Source: Rhynchopus sp. YZ270_cl-10
Taxonomy: Eukaryota > Euglenozoa > Diplonemea > Diplonemida > Diplonemidae
Length of the DNA: 64,000 nt
Assembly: GCA_964035575.1 (NCBI GenBank)
Contig: OZ037876.1
Location: 1,178,001-1,242,000 of the forward strand
Reading direction: 5' to 3'
Made by a program: the position numbers and the translations under genes
Shown here: in pieces, positions 24,491 to 35,800 of the stretch
Numbering within the stretch: the first letter of the stretch is position 1
Layout: the number at the start of each line of letters is the position of its first letter
The notes under the pieces: model-generated
Told to the model about the DNA's origin: nothing
The model's database searches: none
Seen by the model: only the letters and a program-made list of their open reading frames with translations

Positions 24491-24889
24491 ACTTTTTTTT
24501 TTGTTTATTTTGTATTTCACAGCGAATAGTGTATTTTTTTTTGAGTATAAGCTAACTGTAGGGGCCAACTTTTCTTTGTACCAATAGAGGGTTTGTAAAA
24601 AAAGATATTAAATGATAGTTTTATGGATGCATAAACAATAAAAGGTATTGCCAATATGTAGTGCGAAAAATTGTTTCCATACTGCGGTGTGTATATTATT
24701 AGATAAAAAAAGGAGGGTGGGGCGTGTGGATGTGTATTTGTTTCTGCACGCGATTTTTCAAAATTTTTCAAAAAAAATAAGCTGGTTTAAACGCATTCGA
24801 CTTCGGGAGGTGGGAGGGGAATCGTGGACAGCAATTTTGCTTTCTTTTCCCTCAAATATACACACACACTTTTTTTTATTTTTTTGAGC
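24491..24889. other. intergenic region after the coiled-coil gene
   Basis: About 400 bases of AT-rich 3' flanking sequence with poly-T and poly-A runs. No ORF or repeat I can support. It ends at the target duplication of the hAT-like element at 24898. Confidence 0.5.
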
Positions 24890-24897
24890 TTTGGTTC

Positions 24898-25530
24898 CAG
24901 GGCTCTCGGAGATCACCCCCAAAACCCAAAAAGGGGGGTGATTTGGGGTCAAAAAAATTTCCCCACACTATGTGCAAAGGGTGGGACGCGGGAAAGAAAC
25001 TGCGGTCATGGCACCCGAAAGGTTCCGGGCGAAGCCACGGTACGCAACATTTCTATAAAATGTTGACATAAAATGGCACTGTCGTTGGTAATTATCGTCA
25101 GTTTGCATGAATTTTACTTCCATATTTTGCTAAACGAAAGTTTCTGGCGAAGCCACGGTACGCAACATTTCAAAAAAATGCGCTTAAAATTGCACATTAT
25201 TACAGCCAAACTATGTCAAAGGGAAGGATGGTTGTAAGCTTGCGCCGCAGGCGCACGGTACGCTACTTTTTTCTTTCGCCATGCTGCATGCTTCCTTTTT
25301 CCTTCGGCGTTTGACCAATTGAGTCGCGTTCTGGCTGTGACGGGTCACTTTGTTCACTGCTGTGTGAACAACGGAGCTCTAGTAGAAAGACCCCCCAAAA
25401 AAAAATCCGGATTTCCCAACTTTTTTTTTTTTTTGGGGGGGTGATTTTCCGAAAAAATCACCCCCCCCAAAATCCGTTATTTTTTTTTTTTGGGGATTTT
25501 TGGGCAAAATCACCCCCCCCGAGAGCCTTG
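24898..25530. mobile_element. non-autonomous hAT-like element, 633 bp
   Basis: Terminal inverted repeats of 12 bp with one mismatch: left CAGGGCTCTCGG, right end read in reverse CAAGGCTCTCGG. The element is flanked by a perfect 8-bp direct repeat TTTGGTTC (24890-24897 and 25531-25538). An 8-bp duplication and a CAGGG terminus are hallmarks of the hAT superfamily. It has no transposase coding capacity. Inside are a direct repeat around GCGAAGCCACGGTACGCAAC (about 25030 and 25147), the palindromic GCGCCGCAGGCGC with ACGGTACGCTACT, and ATCACCCCC/GGGGGTGAT hairpins at both ends. It lies 255 bp upstream of the IFT70 start codon. Confidence 0.85.
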
Positions 25531-25785
25531 TTTGGTTCTCCCTCTCTCTCTCTCTCAGGGTCGTTGTCCCACCACTTTCCGATGTTATCTGATGCATATT
25601 TTGTTCATTTCTCTCCTTCCTCCCCAACCTATTTCCCATTGTGCTTAGCGATTGTAGATCAAATAAACCGAGTAAAGTGCAGACTCCTTACTTTTCGTCT
25701 TCTTTTCGTCTCACTGACCTATCCGACTACCCCCCCTCTTCCACAGGGTACAAGAACAAAAAAAAGATTTAAAACGGGGGAAAAA

Positions 25786-28180
25786 ATGGCGTACAGTGGG
25801 ACAGTGGGGACTGCAGGGCAGCTGCGGCCCACTACGACGATGGGGGGTGGGGGGACGACGCTTGGTCGACTCCCCACACAGGTGCAGGACGGGAACTACA
25901 CAACAACGATCTACACCCTCATCAAGGAGCACAAATACGAGGATGTCGTCGAGATCCTGAACAACGAGCTGGAAGGCAACTTCCCACGCTCGCGAGCAGC
26001 GATCAGCCTGCTTGCGTACTGCCACTACCAGATGGGCGACTACGAGAACTCCTCCCCGCTGTACGAGCAGCTCACCAAAATATGCCCCTACGTGGAAGAA
26101 TACACAATATACTACGCACAGAGCCTCTACAAGGCAGGGCTGTACGCCGAGGCGCTCAAGGCGTGCAGTATGATAGACCAAGAAAAGCATGGCATGGAGC
26201 TGCAGAAGCTGCAGGCGTCCATCAAATACGAGCAAGACGACCTGACAGGAACACGAGCTAACATGGACAACTGCCTGCCGGACGACCCTGACGTCGTGGT
26301 GCTGCAGGGGTGCATCTTCTTCAAGGAGGCGAAGTACGACAAGGCGCTTGCAAAGTTTATAGACGCGACAACGGCCTTAGGGTTCCAAGCGGACCTTGCG
26401 TACAACATCGCACTGACGTACTACATGCAGAAGCAGTACGGGCCGTCACTGAAGCATATCGCAGAAATAATAGAAAAAGGGATCAAAGAGCACCCAGAGC
26501 TGTCGATAGGGAGCAACACGGAGGGGCTTGATGTGCGCAGTGTGGGCAACTCGCAGACGTTGAAGGAGACTGCGTTGGTGGAGGCCTTCAACTTGAAGGC
26601 TGCGATTGAGTTTATGATGAAGAACCACAAGGCCGCCAAGGAGGCGTTGACAGACATGCCCCCACGAACGCAGGACGAGCTCGACCCCGTCACCCTCCAC
26701 AACACAGCACTCGTCAACATGAGCGACGACCCCACCTCAGGCTTCGAGAAATTGAAATTCCTTCTCCAAAACCCTCCCTTCCCCCCAGAGACGTTCCAGA
26801 ACCTTCTGCTCTTTTACTGCAAGTACGGCTACTACGACCTGGCTGCGGACGTGCTCGCAGAAAACGCGCATTTGTCATTTAAGTTTCTCGAGCAGCCGTT
26901 GTACGACTTCCTCGACGGTCTTATCACACAACAGGTATACCCCAGGATGAAATATTTTCAATGCTAAGCAAAGTGTGGGGAATAACCTATCCCCCCATTT
27001 GATAATCTGTCTCAGTGCAGCTGACACGCAAACACTATAGATTTCGCTCTAAAATAATGTAAATGCCTCTTATTATACTGTTTTTGATATGTGTCCACAA
27101 GAGGCACTCTGCCAAGCTTCTTTCTCCCCCTGGTTGCAGGGTTGTGTTTGCATTCTGTTAACGCTCATTAATATCTGCGTTTAACACCTCACTTCTTTTT
27201 CGTTATGGGTGACCAAACACGAGAGACTTTAGCTCATCTTTACCAACTTTTCTCTTTTAAAGACAACAATACGTTCATCATTTACCCACCCCACTTTGCA
27301 GACATCACCGTCGGAAGCGTACCGCAAATTTGACCTTCTGAGTTCAAAACATGTTGACCAGCTTCGCAAGCTTACAAAGCAGATCCAAGACTCTAAGGAA
27401 CAGCACGACACGGAGGGTGTGAAGAAGGCGCTTAAGGAGTACGACGAGGCACTTGAGGCGTACATCCCAGTCCTGATGGCACAGGCGAAGATCTACTGGG
27501 ACATAGAGAACTACCCATACGTGGAACGCATCTTCCGTCAGAGTGCAGAGTTCTGCAGCGAGCACGAGGTGTGGAAGCTCAACGTTGCGCACGTCTTCTT
27601 CATGCAGGAGACAAAGTTCACCGAGGCAATCCGCTGGTACGAACCCGTCGTCGACAGCAACGCCGACTCCATTCTGCAGTGCAGTGCGATTGTCCTTGCA
27701 AACCTCTGCGTCTCCTACATCATGACGTCGCAGAACCTCAAGGCCGAGGACGTCATGCGCAAGATTGAGAAGGAGGAGGAGAAAATGGCGATGCAGGAGC
27801 CTGACAACCAACCGCTCCACCTTTGCATTGTTAACCTTGTCATTGGGACGTTGTACTGCGCGAAGGGGAACTTTGAGTTTGGGATTTCGAGGATTATTAA
27901 GTCGTTGGAGCCGTACAACCGTAAGATCATGACGGACACATGGTACTATGCGAAGCGATGCTTCCTTGCGCTTGCAACAACACTAGCTAAGCACATGATC
28001 ATGCTCAAGGACTCAACCTTCCAGGACATCCTCACCTTCTTCGACAACGCAGACCTCCACGGCAAAGCCATCCCCGCCTTCATCTCGCCCGACCCCTCAC
28101 GCCAGGACAACTCCCCTCGCAACACTGTCCGTTACGAAGCGCGGTTGATGAAGAAGCTCTTCCTCAAACTCAAAGATTAG
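25786..28180 (+). CDS. IFT70: intraflagellar transport protein IFT70 (TTC30/DYF-1), 675 aa
   Basis: Exons 25786-26934 and 27302-28180, joined in phase 0 (donor CAG|GTATAC, acceptor TTTGCAG). The product is a TPR protein of the IFT-B core; in other organisms it wraps IFT52 and is needed for ciliary assembly and tubulin modification. Family matches that I recognise include YTTTIYTLIKEHKYEDVVEI near the N-terminus, VWKLNVAHV, SAIVLANLCVSYIMTSQN, LCIVNLVIGTLYCAKGN and DTWYYAKRCFL. Length agrees with the usual 650-680 aa. The start at 25786 follows A-rich sequence and gives the family N-terminus; an in-frame open stretch upstream starting at 25441 lies in transposon-derived DNA and is not protein. 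The 367-nt intron contains a copy of the dispersed hairpin element. Presence of this gene implies the organism builds a flagellum. Confidence 0.97.
27207..27245 (+). repeat. dispersed hairpin-1 element in the IFT70 intron
   Basis: GGGTGACCAAACACGAGAGA followed by CTTTAGCTCATCTTTACC, 57 nt before the 3' splice site at 27301. The stem is weaker than in intergenic copies (two mismatches). A pyrimidine-rich stretch precedes it, as in most copies. Confidence 0.6.
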
Positions 28181-29861
28181 ACTAAAAATATTACACCCAT
28201 TTCGTTGCAATAGGTTTTAAAACCAAAAATGAAGAAAACTGGGAGGGGAGGGAGGAGGGAAGGTTCTTAATGCGATGGGGGGCAAAGGGGGGATGTGGTG
28301 GTGGTATCGAATTTGAGGGCAAATTTTTTTTCTGTACTTCTTTGGTCCCGTACCAGTGAAGTCCCCGCCACCTCCATCCTGACTGGCTGACAACTGTTAT
28401 GCCTATTGTGGGGTGACTCCGGCATCACATAGACGTGTGTAGTATAGTGGAGTTTATCCTTCGGGTGTCCGCACTGATGCAACCAAGTTTTCAAAAAAAA
28501 AACAAAAAACAAAAAAGAGAGAGAGAGCTGTTCAATGATAAAACCAGGGTTTCCTTCTTTCCTTCCCTTAACCCCTCCCCGTGTCCCCTAAGTCAATGTG
28601 CTGAATCTGGAGGATGTACAATATTTCTTCCATTTTTTTTTTTTTTTTTTTGCCGAGACTGATTTTTTTAGAGAGATTACACTATCGAACTTTGGTTTTT
28701 TGTTTTGTTTTGTTTTACATTGGGCCAGCTTCCTCATCCAACCTTACTCCTCCCTCTCACCCTGTTCTGTTCTCATCCCCACATTCGTTCCTTCCCCCCC
28801 CCCTTTTTAACAAATGGCGTGTTACGTGTGGGTAACACAGTTTATCTTGCTTTTGGCTATCTCATCCCTTTCAGATGCGTCATGTTAGGTATAGGGGAAG
28901 CCCATACATTTTTTTTTTAAAAGTTTTTCTAATGTTCCAGTTTTTTTTTTGTCGTTTCCCCCAAACAAATGCTTTTTCGTGAGTTTGAAGGATGTGGTTT
29001 GGGTCTACCTTCTGCAGTACACAAGGTTTTGGCCAAATATGGAGGACGGAACTGTGTTACCCCTTAGTTGCATGAGATTGTCGATACCATAGGATAGACA
29101 AGGAGTAGTTCCTGTCAAACAAAAAGAAAAAAAGCAAGATAAGACTACAGTTTACTGTGGGAAAACTAATAATAATTCCCAAATAGAATAAACTAAGGGA
29201 GCCTCTCTTTGCCAAAAGAAGTTCGCTAGGATAGTTTGTGGGTTACATTTTTTTGAAATATTTTTTTCTTCCCCATCTCCCAACTTCCCCCACATATTCT
29301 TTGAAAGAAACGAAGTCGGGGGGGAAGGGGGAAGACTCCCTCGCAGGGGACGGGAGTAACCATTAAGTACATTTGGAAACCTCTCCCTCCACCTTATGTT
29401 CCAACAGACTCTAACATCAACAAGAAACGAAATAGCCACCCGGGTACTGTTGCCCATACATTCTCCACTCCCCCTCACCCCAAAAAGATTTACAGGCAAG
29501 AAGGCCAGTTTTTTTTTTTAATTATTTTTTAAAGTAATGTCGAACAAAAAGTGAACACCTAACATATAACAAAAGCATTATCTCCCCCTTTTTAGCTCAC
29601 GCACACTTACGCCTTACACTTCACACCTTACGTTCGGCTTGTTGCCAAACACCAGGTGTGGACAGTAGCTCACCTTAGAAGCAGAGCACCTTCCGTTCTC
29701 CCTCTACAGACGTTCTGCTATCTTGCAGTTGCAACGTGCTCGGTGTGCACTCTTTGCGGAAGGTTCATCACTCACCCACCCATCTCCTTTCATCACCCAC
29801 CCATCCCGCCCACGCCAGACACACTTTTGTAACCTTTTTTCCCGAAACACTTTCTATCACG
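28181..29861. other. intergenic region between IFT70 and the giant surface protein gene
   Basis: About 1.7 kb with T- and C-rich tracts and no supportable ORF. At 28441-28486 is a segment (GTGGAGT...GGGTGTCCGCACTG, then ATGCAACCAA) that recurs in diverged form at 39737-39778. At 29066-29078 is one copy of the recurring GATTGTCGAYAC motif. The last 150 bases before 29862 are pyrimidine-rich and are the likely 5' UTR and promoter of the next gene. Confidence 0.5.
28441..28486 (+). repeat. dispersed short repeat, copy 1
   Basis: GTATAGTGGAGTTTATCCTT then CGGGTGTCCGCACTGATGCA and ACCAA. It aligns with 39737-39778, which reads GTAGTGGAGTGCATTCCATT then GGGTGTCGACACTGCAACCA. Both are followed by A- or T-rich DNA. 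Function unknown. Confidence 0.5.
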
Positions 29862-32800
29862 ATGAAGCTGCTTGTTGCCACCTTGTTGGTGGCAACGGTC
29901 TCTGGTGAGTGGGGTGATGAGTTCTCGCACTTTGATGAGTTCAGTGCGGAGACGTACGGACGTGACGGAGACACGCAGGCGGCAGCGAAGAAGTCGCCTA
30001 TTGCGGCAACGTCGATGACGGCGCTGAACATTGCTGCAAAGGCAGCAGGACTGCAGATGCTTCAGAACACGCTTGAGACTGCTGGGACCCAGCTCGACGG
30101 TCTTGGTTTCTCTACCCTGATCGACACGCTTGGTGGTGTGTCTACAGTCTTCGGTGGCGCAGCAGAGAAGATGCTGGCGGAGCTTGCCCCCTTCCTCCTC
30201 ATGACCGACGTAGAGCTTGAGGAGCTGGCGAACCTCGTCCAGACACTCTCCGCAAGCATTCGCACGCAGCTCAACTTCCTCGCAGAGTGTGTGACCGGTG
30301 ATGCAGCACGTGCTGCAGCCCCCGTAGCAGCACGGAAGGCAGCAGCCGCCGCCAGGGCCGCCAAGGCCGCCAACACTGTCGTAAAGCCGCTCAACAACAT
30401 CCGCGGCTACAAAATTTCCGCCACAGCAATCCTCGGTTACGATGCCTTCTGGGCGCTCGACCACGTGAGGAACATTACCGCCAGGTTGAGGAATCAGACC
30501 ATCGTCCCGCCCCCACCACACAAAGTGCAGATCGTCCCCAAAATGGCCATCAAAGCCCGCTCAACAATTGGTGACATCCACGATGGTGTTGCTCCTCAGA
30601 TCCTCTTCGGTGTCGCAGGGACGCTTGGATTCGACTTTGCCCAGTACACAGCAGCACCGCCACCAGCAACACCGTCGCCGCCGACACCGTCGCCGCCGAC
30701 ACCATCCCCGCCGACGCCTTCGCCCCCGACACCGTCGCCACCGACACCGTCGCCACCAACACCAGCACCGCCCACACCTGCCCCACCAACACCGGCACCG
30801 CCGACACCAGCACCACCGACACCGGCACCACCAACACCGGCACCACCGACACCGGCACCACCGACACCGGCACCACCGACACCGGCACCACCGACGCCAT
30901 CGCCGCCCACACCTGCTCCACCAACACCTGCCCCACCAACACCAGCACCACCAACACCGGCACCACCAACACCTGCCCCACCAACACCATCGCCACCCAC
31001 GCCTGCCCCACCAACACCAGCACCACCAACACCAGCACCGCCCACACCTGCACCACCAACACCGTCACCACCGACACCTTCCCCACCAACACCGTCACCA
31101 CCCACACCTTCCCCACCAACACCATCACCACCGACATCAGTACCGTCAACACCTTCCCCACCTACGCCGGTCCCACCGACACCAGCACCGGCACCAGGAA
31201 CGGCAAGAGACGCGGAGGTTATGGACGAGCACACGACAGTGAACTACGACGAGGCAGTGGCAGATAGAGATGCTGAGCCTGAGTGGGAGACAGAGGGGGA
31301 GGAGACAGAGCCAGTCGACCGTGACGCAGACGCAGAGGCAGTGACAGCGGCAACGATAAAGAAAAAGACGGAGGATTTCCTGAAGCTGATTGTGCTGTCC
31401 TTCGACATTGGTCTGCCCTCGGGCTGCTCCCCTAACTGCGTCGGGGTTACACTCGGGCTTGCACCTATCACAGCGTTGTACAAGGATGTCCACGTCTCGC
31501 TTTCGCTTCCGTACGATGTCAGGAACATTGACGCCAACTTCTGGCAGACGCTGCACATTGGGTTCAAGATCTCGTTCTTCGAGGCAGCAAAGCTGAGATG
31601 GGGGACACTGAAGAACGCCTTCAAGACAGCGAAGAGGTTTGCACACTACGTGCAGTGGATCACCGGCAACCGTTGGGCACCTACGTCTGCACCAGCCACA
31701 CCTGCTCCTCCGACGTTCTCGCCTACAACGGCGCAAACGAACACACCCCTCCCGTACAACTTTTTGAAGGTTGTCCAGCTCACGATCTCGAAGGCATGGG
31801 CGCTTACCGGATCGGGTGGGTCAGGGTCACCCTTCCAGGACCGTGAGGCTGACGTGCAGCAGGAGGTAGCACCGCTCACAGCAATCAGGGATGTCGTGCT
31901 TCCGGTGGCTACCTTCCTCAACGGAAGGTACGCAGCTGACTTCTGCATCGGGACGAGCTGTGGCAGCACCAGTGCCGCTGACGCACACCTCCGCGTCGAA
32001 GGTAACGCGTCTGTGACCTTCCCCGGCTGCCGCTCTGTGGCCGCAGAGTTCAACTCGCCTGGCGTGACTGCCTCGGCTCTCGCCAACCTGGCTGCCGACC
32101 TGCTTCCGTCTGGCACTGCAAAGACGTTTGTGCAGACAAATGTGATCCCGTACCTCGCATTCGGGCTGAAGACCGTGGTGGCAAAGGCAGACCTGAGTCT
32201 CACAGGGGACATCAACATCCACGCGCAGGGAAGCCCTGACCTCACCGCCATCCCCTCCACGAACGTCGTGCTGCAGGCAGTGAAGTCACTTGGCCAGTCG
32301 CCTCTGCTGCTGGTGCAGGCGCTCGGGTCGCCTGGTGCAGGTGCCCTTACGCTGTCCGCCGGAGTGGGGCTGCCACCGGACACAGCACAGAAGAACGTTG
32401 CGATGATTGATAGCCAAGGAAAGGGTCTCTCGCTCTTGACTACCGTCGAGCTTTCCATTATCCTCTCTGAGTGGCGCCACACTGCGTACGTTCCGGTCAG
32501 GTTCTGTGTCGAGAAGTGCAAGAACCCCTTTGCCGAACGCCGCTTTTTGAACATGTCTGGTTCGCTGGCACTTCGCAAGAACGCACTTGGAACATTTGTG
32601 ACGGGGTTCCTGCTGATGGAGGGCACGTGGTACAACATGCTTGGATTGAACTTCGTGCATGCGCACAGACTTCTGGCTGGGTTCACCATGCAGATCGAGA
32701 CTGGGCTCCCCTTCGGATTCCAGGTGGGTGGTGAGGTGTGCCTGGGTACCGAGGCGGCGTGCCGTGCAAAGGACCCCACCACCATCACAGCGCTCGTGTA

Positions 32801-35800
32801 CGTCGGCATCGACGCCAGCAACCCAGACGACAACTACATCGTTGCGATGCTCGAGCGCCTGACCGTGCGTGACGTGCTGACCCTTGTGGGTCTTAGCAAG
32901 CAGTCGTTCTACAGCCAGCTCCCAGCAGCCCTCCTGGCAACAGGTGTCTACGCGAGAGATCTGACGTTGTGCACACAGAAGAACCAGCTGGGCAAGCCAA
33001 GGAACGTCACAAGCATGACTGAGGTGGACGTCAACTGCTACGCCTACATCATGATGAGCTTCCTCGAGCGCCAGATCCCTACCAGCGTGGGGACACTGAC
33101 CGTTCCTTCCGGCATCCGTGCGTCGGGTCGTCTTCAGCTGTTCGGATGGAACATTTTGGCGACGTTCGAAGTGTCGCCGACACGTCTGCTGATTGATGTT
33201 GTGACCGACCCGCTTCACATTAACATTGGTGGTGTTCAGCTTGTCTCCTTCACCGGTACGAATGGAAAGTCTGGCCCGCGCTTCAAGGTGGACGCAAGCC
33301 CGTCAGGCGTTATTGCAGACATTGATGTTGCTATTGCTATTCCGTTGGTGGGGTGTACGGGGTCGGGCAAGCTGACCTTCAACGCTGCTGACGGTCTGCA
33401 CATGGACGCAAACCTTAACCTCTTCTGGGGTATTGTGTCCTCGAGAGTGACTATGGACTGGAGCCCGTCAGGCTCGCAGCTCAGCATGATGATCCACCAC
33501 GCGAGCTTCGCAGGAGGTGTTGTGCAGCTGCTCAACACAGGGTTCCAGTACGACCTCACCACACCCGGAGGGCCGTCTGCAAGCCTGCAGGGACGTCTCC
33601 AGATCCTGGGGTGGAACCTGCAGGCAGGCATTGTGCTTGCCAACAGAGTCGTTTCCATCACAGCAACAGCAGACCCGTTGAACCTGCGTATTGGATCTGT
33701 GGACCTGGTGAGCTTGACGTCGCAGACAAACACAAGGACCGGACCTTCGTTCGCTGTGACCGCAGGTGTGGGTGTTGTGCCGTCTGGACACTTCGACGCG
33801 AAACTGACTGTCGGCATCATCGGGTCCAGCATCGGCACACGCGTGTCCTTCAATGGTGCGAACTTCCAGTTCTCTGGGGCGATGCGTCTGTTCTGGGGCC
33901 TTGCCACCGCAAACGTGAACGCAAAGTGGACAGCAGACCTGTCGTTCCTTGAGATCGCGATCCCGCAGCTGGGCTTTGCAAACATCGTTGAGTTCAAGAA
34001 CATCCTCTACAGGCACAACGCAGCGAGCACGACGCCCACCGCACTGCTCAGCGGTGACCTTGTCCTGCTGGGGTGGACCCTCTCTGCCAGCGTCGTCATC
34101 ACGACCAACCGTGTCACCGTGACCGTGCGCCCTGCACCACTGAAGCTCCAGATCGGAGGTGTCGACATCGTCTCGCTGACGTCTTCGACTGGCGGGCCGC
34201 TCCTCATCAGTGTGAGTGTCTACTGGGGCGGCTCCGTGCCGCAGGTGGATGTGTCGCTCGACGCAAAGCTGTCTGTCCCTATCATCGGTTGCGAAGGAAC
34301 AGGTATCGTGCGGAACACCGCAGAGAAGTACACAGTCAGCGTCTCTATGACGCTCTTCTGGGGACTGCAGTCGGCAACAGTGTACGCAGAGTGGACACGC
34401 AGTCTGTCGTACGTCTACGTGAGCATTGTAGAGATGAAGCTGCTTGGAGGCTTCGTCACGTTCAAGGACCTTACGTACACACACAACAATGGAGCAAGCA
34501 CGAGCTCGATGGCCATCAGAGGAAAGGTGACTGTCGCAGGGCTGATTGGTCTGAGCGTGTCCCTCTCAGTTACCAGAAACGGAAATTATAAGACTGGGAA
34601 CTTCAGAGTCACTGGAAACGTGGGTCCTGCTTCTCTTACGGTATCCGGAAGTGGGGTCACTTGGGGAGGGCTTCCAGAGGCGTTGTGGAACATCGATGTG
34701 AGCGGAGGCCTGGACACGGCCCAGCTGAAAAGCATTGCAACCAACGCGTGGAACGGCATCAAGGGAGCAGCCCAGAGTGTCGGGAGAACTCTCACAGGCC
34801 TGTGGAACAGCGTGGTTTGGTACGGTGGACAAATCTGGAACCTGGTTGGGAACACAGCACAGAGCATCGTCAACGCGCTCAGCTGGTGGCAGGACCGTCT
34901 TGGCAGCTTCCTCGAGTCGTTCAGAAACGCTCTCAACCGCTTTGTCGACTGGATCCGTGGCTTCTTGGCTGGATGGAGGACCGGCGAGAGGATTGAGTGG
35001 ATCTGGCACTGGGACCAGTGGGGCTGCCGCCATCAGATCAAACGTTGGAACCAGTGTGGGTGGCGGTGCAGAAGGCACTGTGCCTGGTATGGGTGCTGGC
35101 CAGTCTGCTGGGTTGGATGCTGGGGAGCACAGGCCGCGAAAAGTGTTCCTACTGACCACTGCCTTCGTGTCAAGGCTTGGAACGGGAAGCAGGCAAAGAC
35201 GTACCAGGGTCACAAGGCAAACACGCAGACAACGCATACGAACACGATCAACAACAACCCTGCGCTCGTGGGTATCAACGATGGCCGCATGACGTCTGTG
35301 GCATCGCCATCCGGCCTGAACTACGGCTACAGAACAAACGGCTACGGAGCAAAGGTGTGCACCGTGAACGCACAGGTGAAGAAGCTTTCGAAAAACAGAT
35401 GGGCGCCCAACGCCGGTGCCTGGCAGCACCAGTCCCAGCAGGTTACGTGCAACCAGAACGGGCAGATCAATGGGTACTGGGAGTACAAGAAGATCTCCGA
35501 CCAGATGGCAAGGACAGTCACCTCGACCCAGACTAACGGCGCAGGGTTCCTTCCGCAATCGCTTCACCGTGATGCGGACTACCTGCAGGCCCCGGACGAC
35601 GTGGACAGCACGAAGAACGTTGTTGGAAACGGCAGCATCTCCGAGAAGGTCGAGTTCCAGATGGAGTCAGTGGAGGCAGAGATGTCGTGCGACGGGCAGG
35701 ACGCCGCCATCCCGCAGGCAGTGATCAACGCCACTGCTGACACCATTGTGTTCTCATCGAACTGCTCCGACCCCACCGTCACAATTGCCTACTATGGTTA

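Noticed and set aside
25379-25639. Short minus-strand ORF before IFT70
   Set aside because: It is a translation of poly-A/poly-C tracts in the transposon end.
25441-25785. N-terminal extension of IFT70
   Set aside because: The in-frame stretch lies partly in the hAT-like element and homopolymers; the ATG at 25786 gives the family N-terminus.
29736-29861. 42-residue N-terminal extension of the giant protein
   Set aside because: It would place the signal peptide internally; the ATG at 29862 gives a standard secretory start.
30596-31234. Gly/Val-repeat and His-repeat ORFs antisense or out of frame to the giant gene
   Set aside because: Shadows of the PPTP coding repeat; a 15-bp repeat keeps several frames open.
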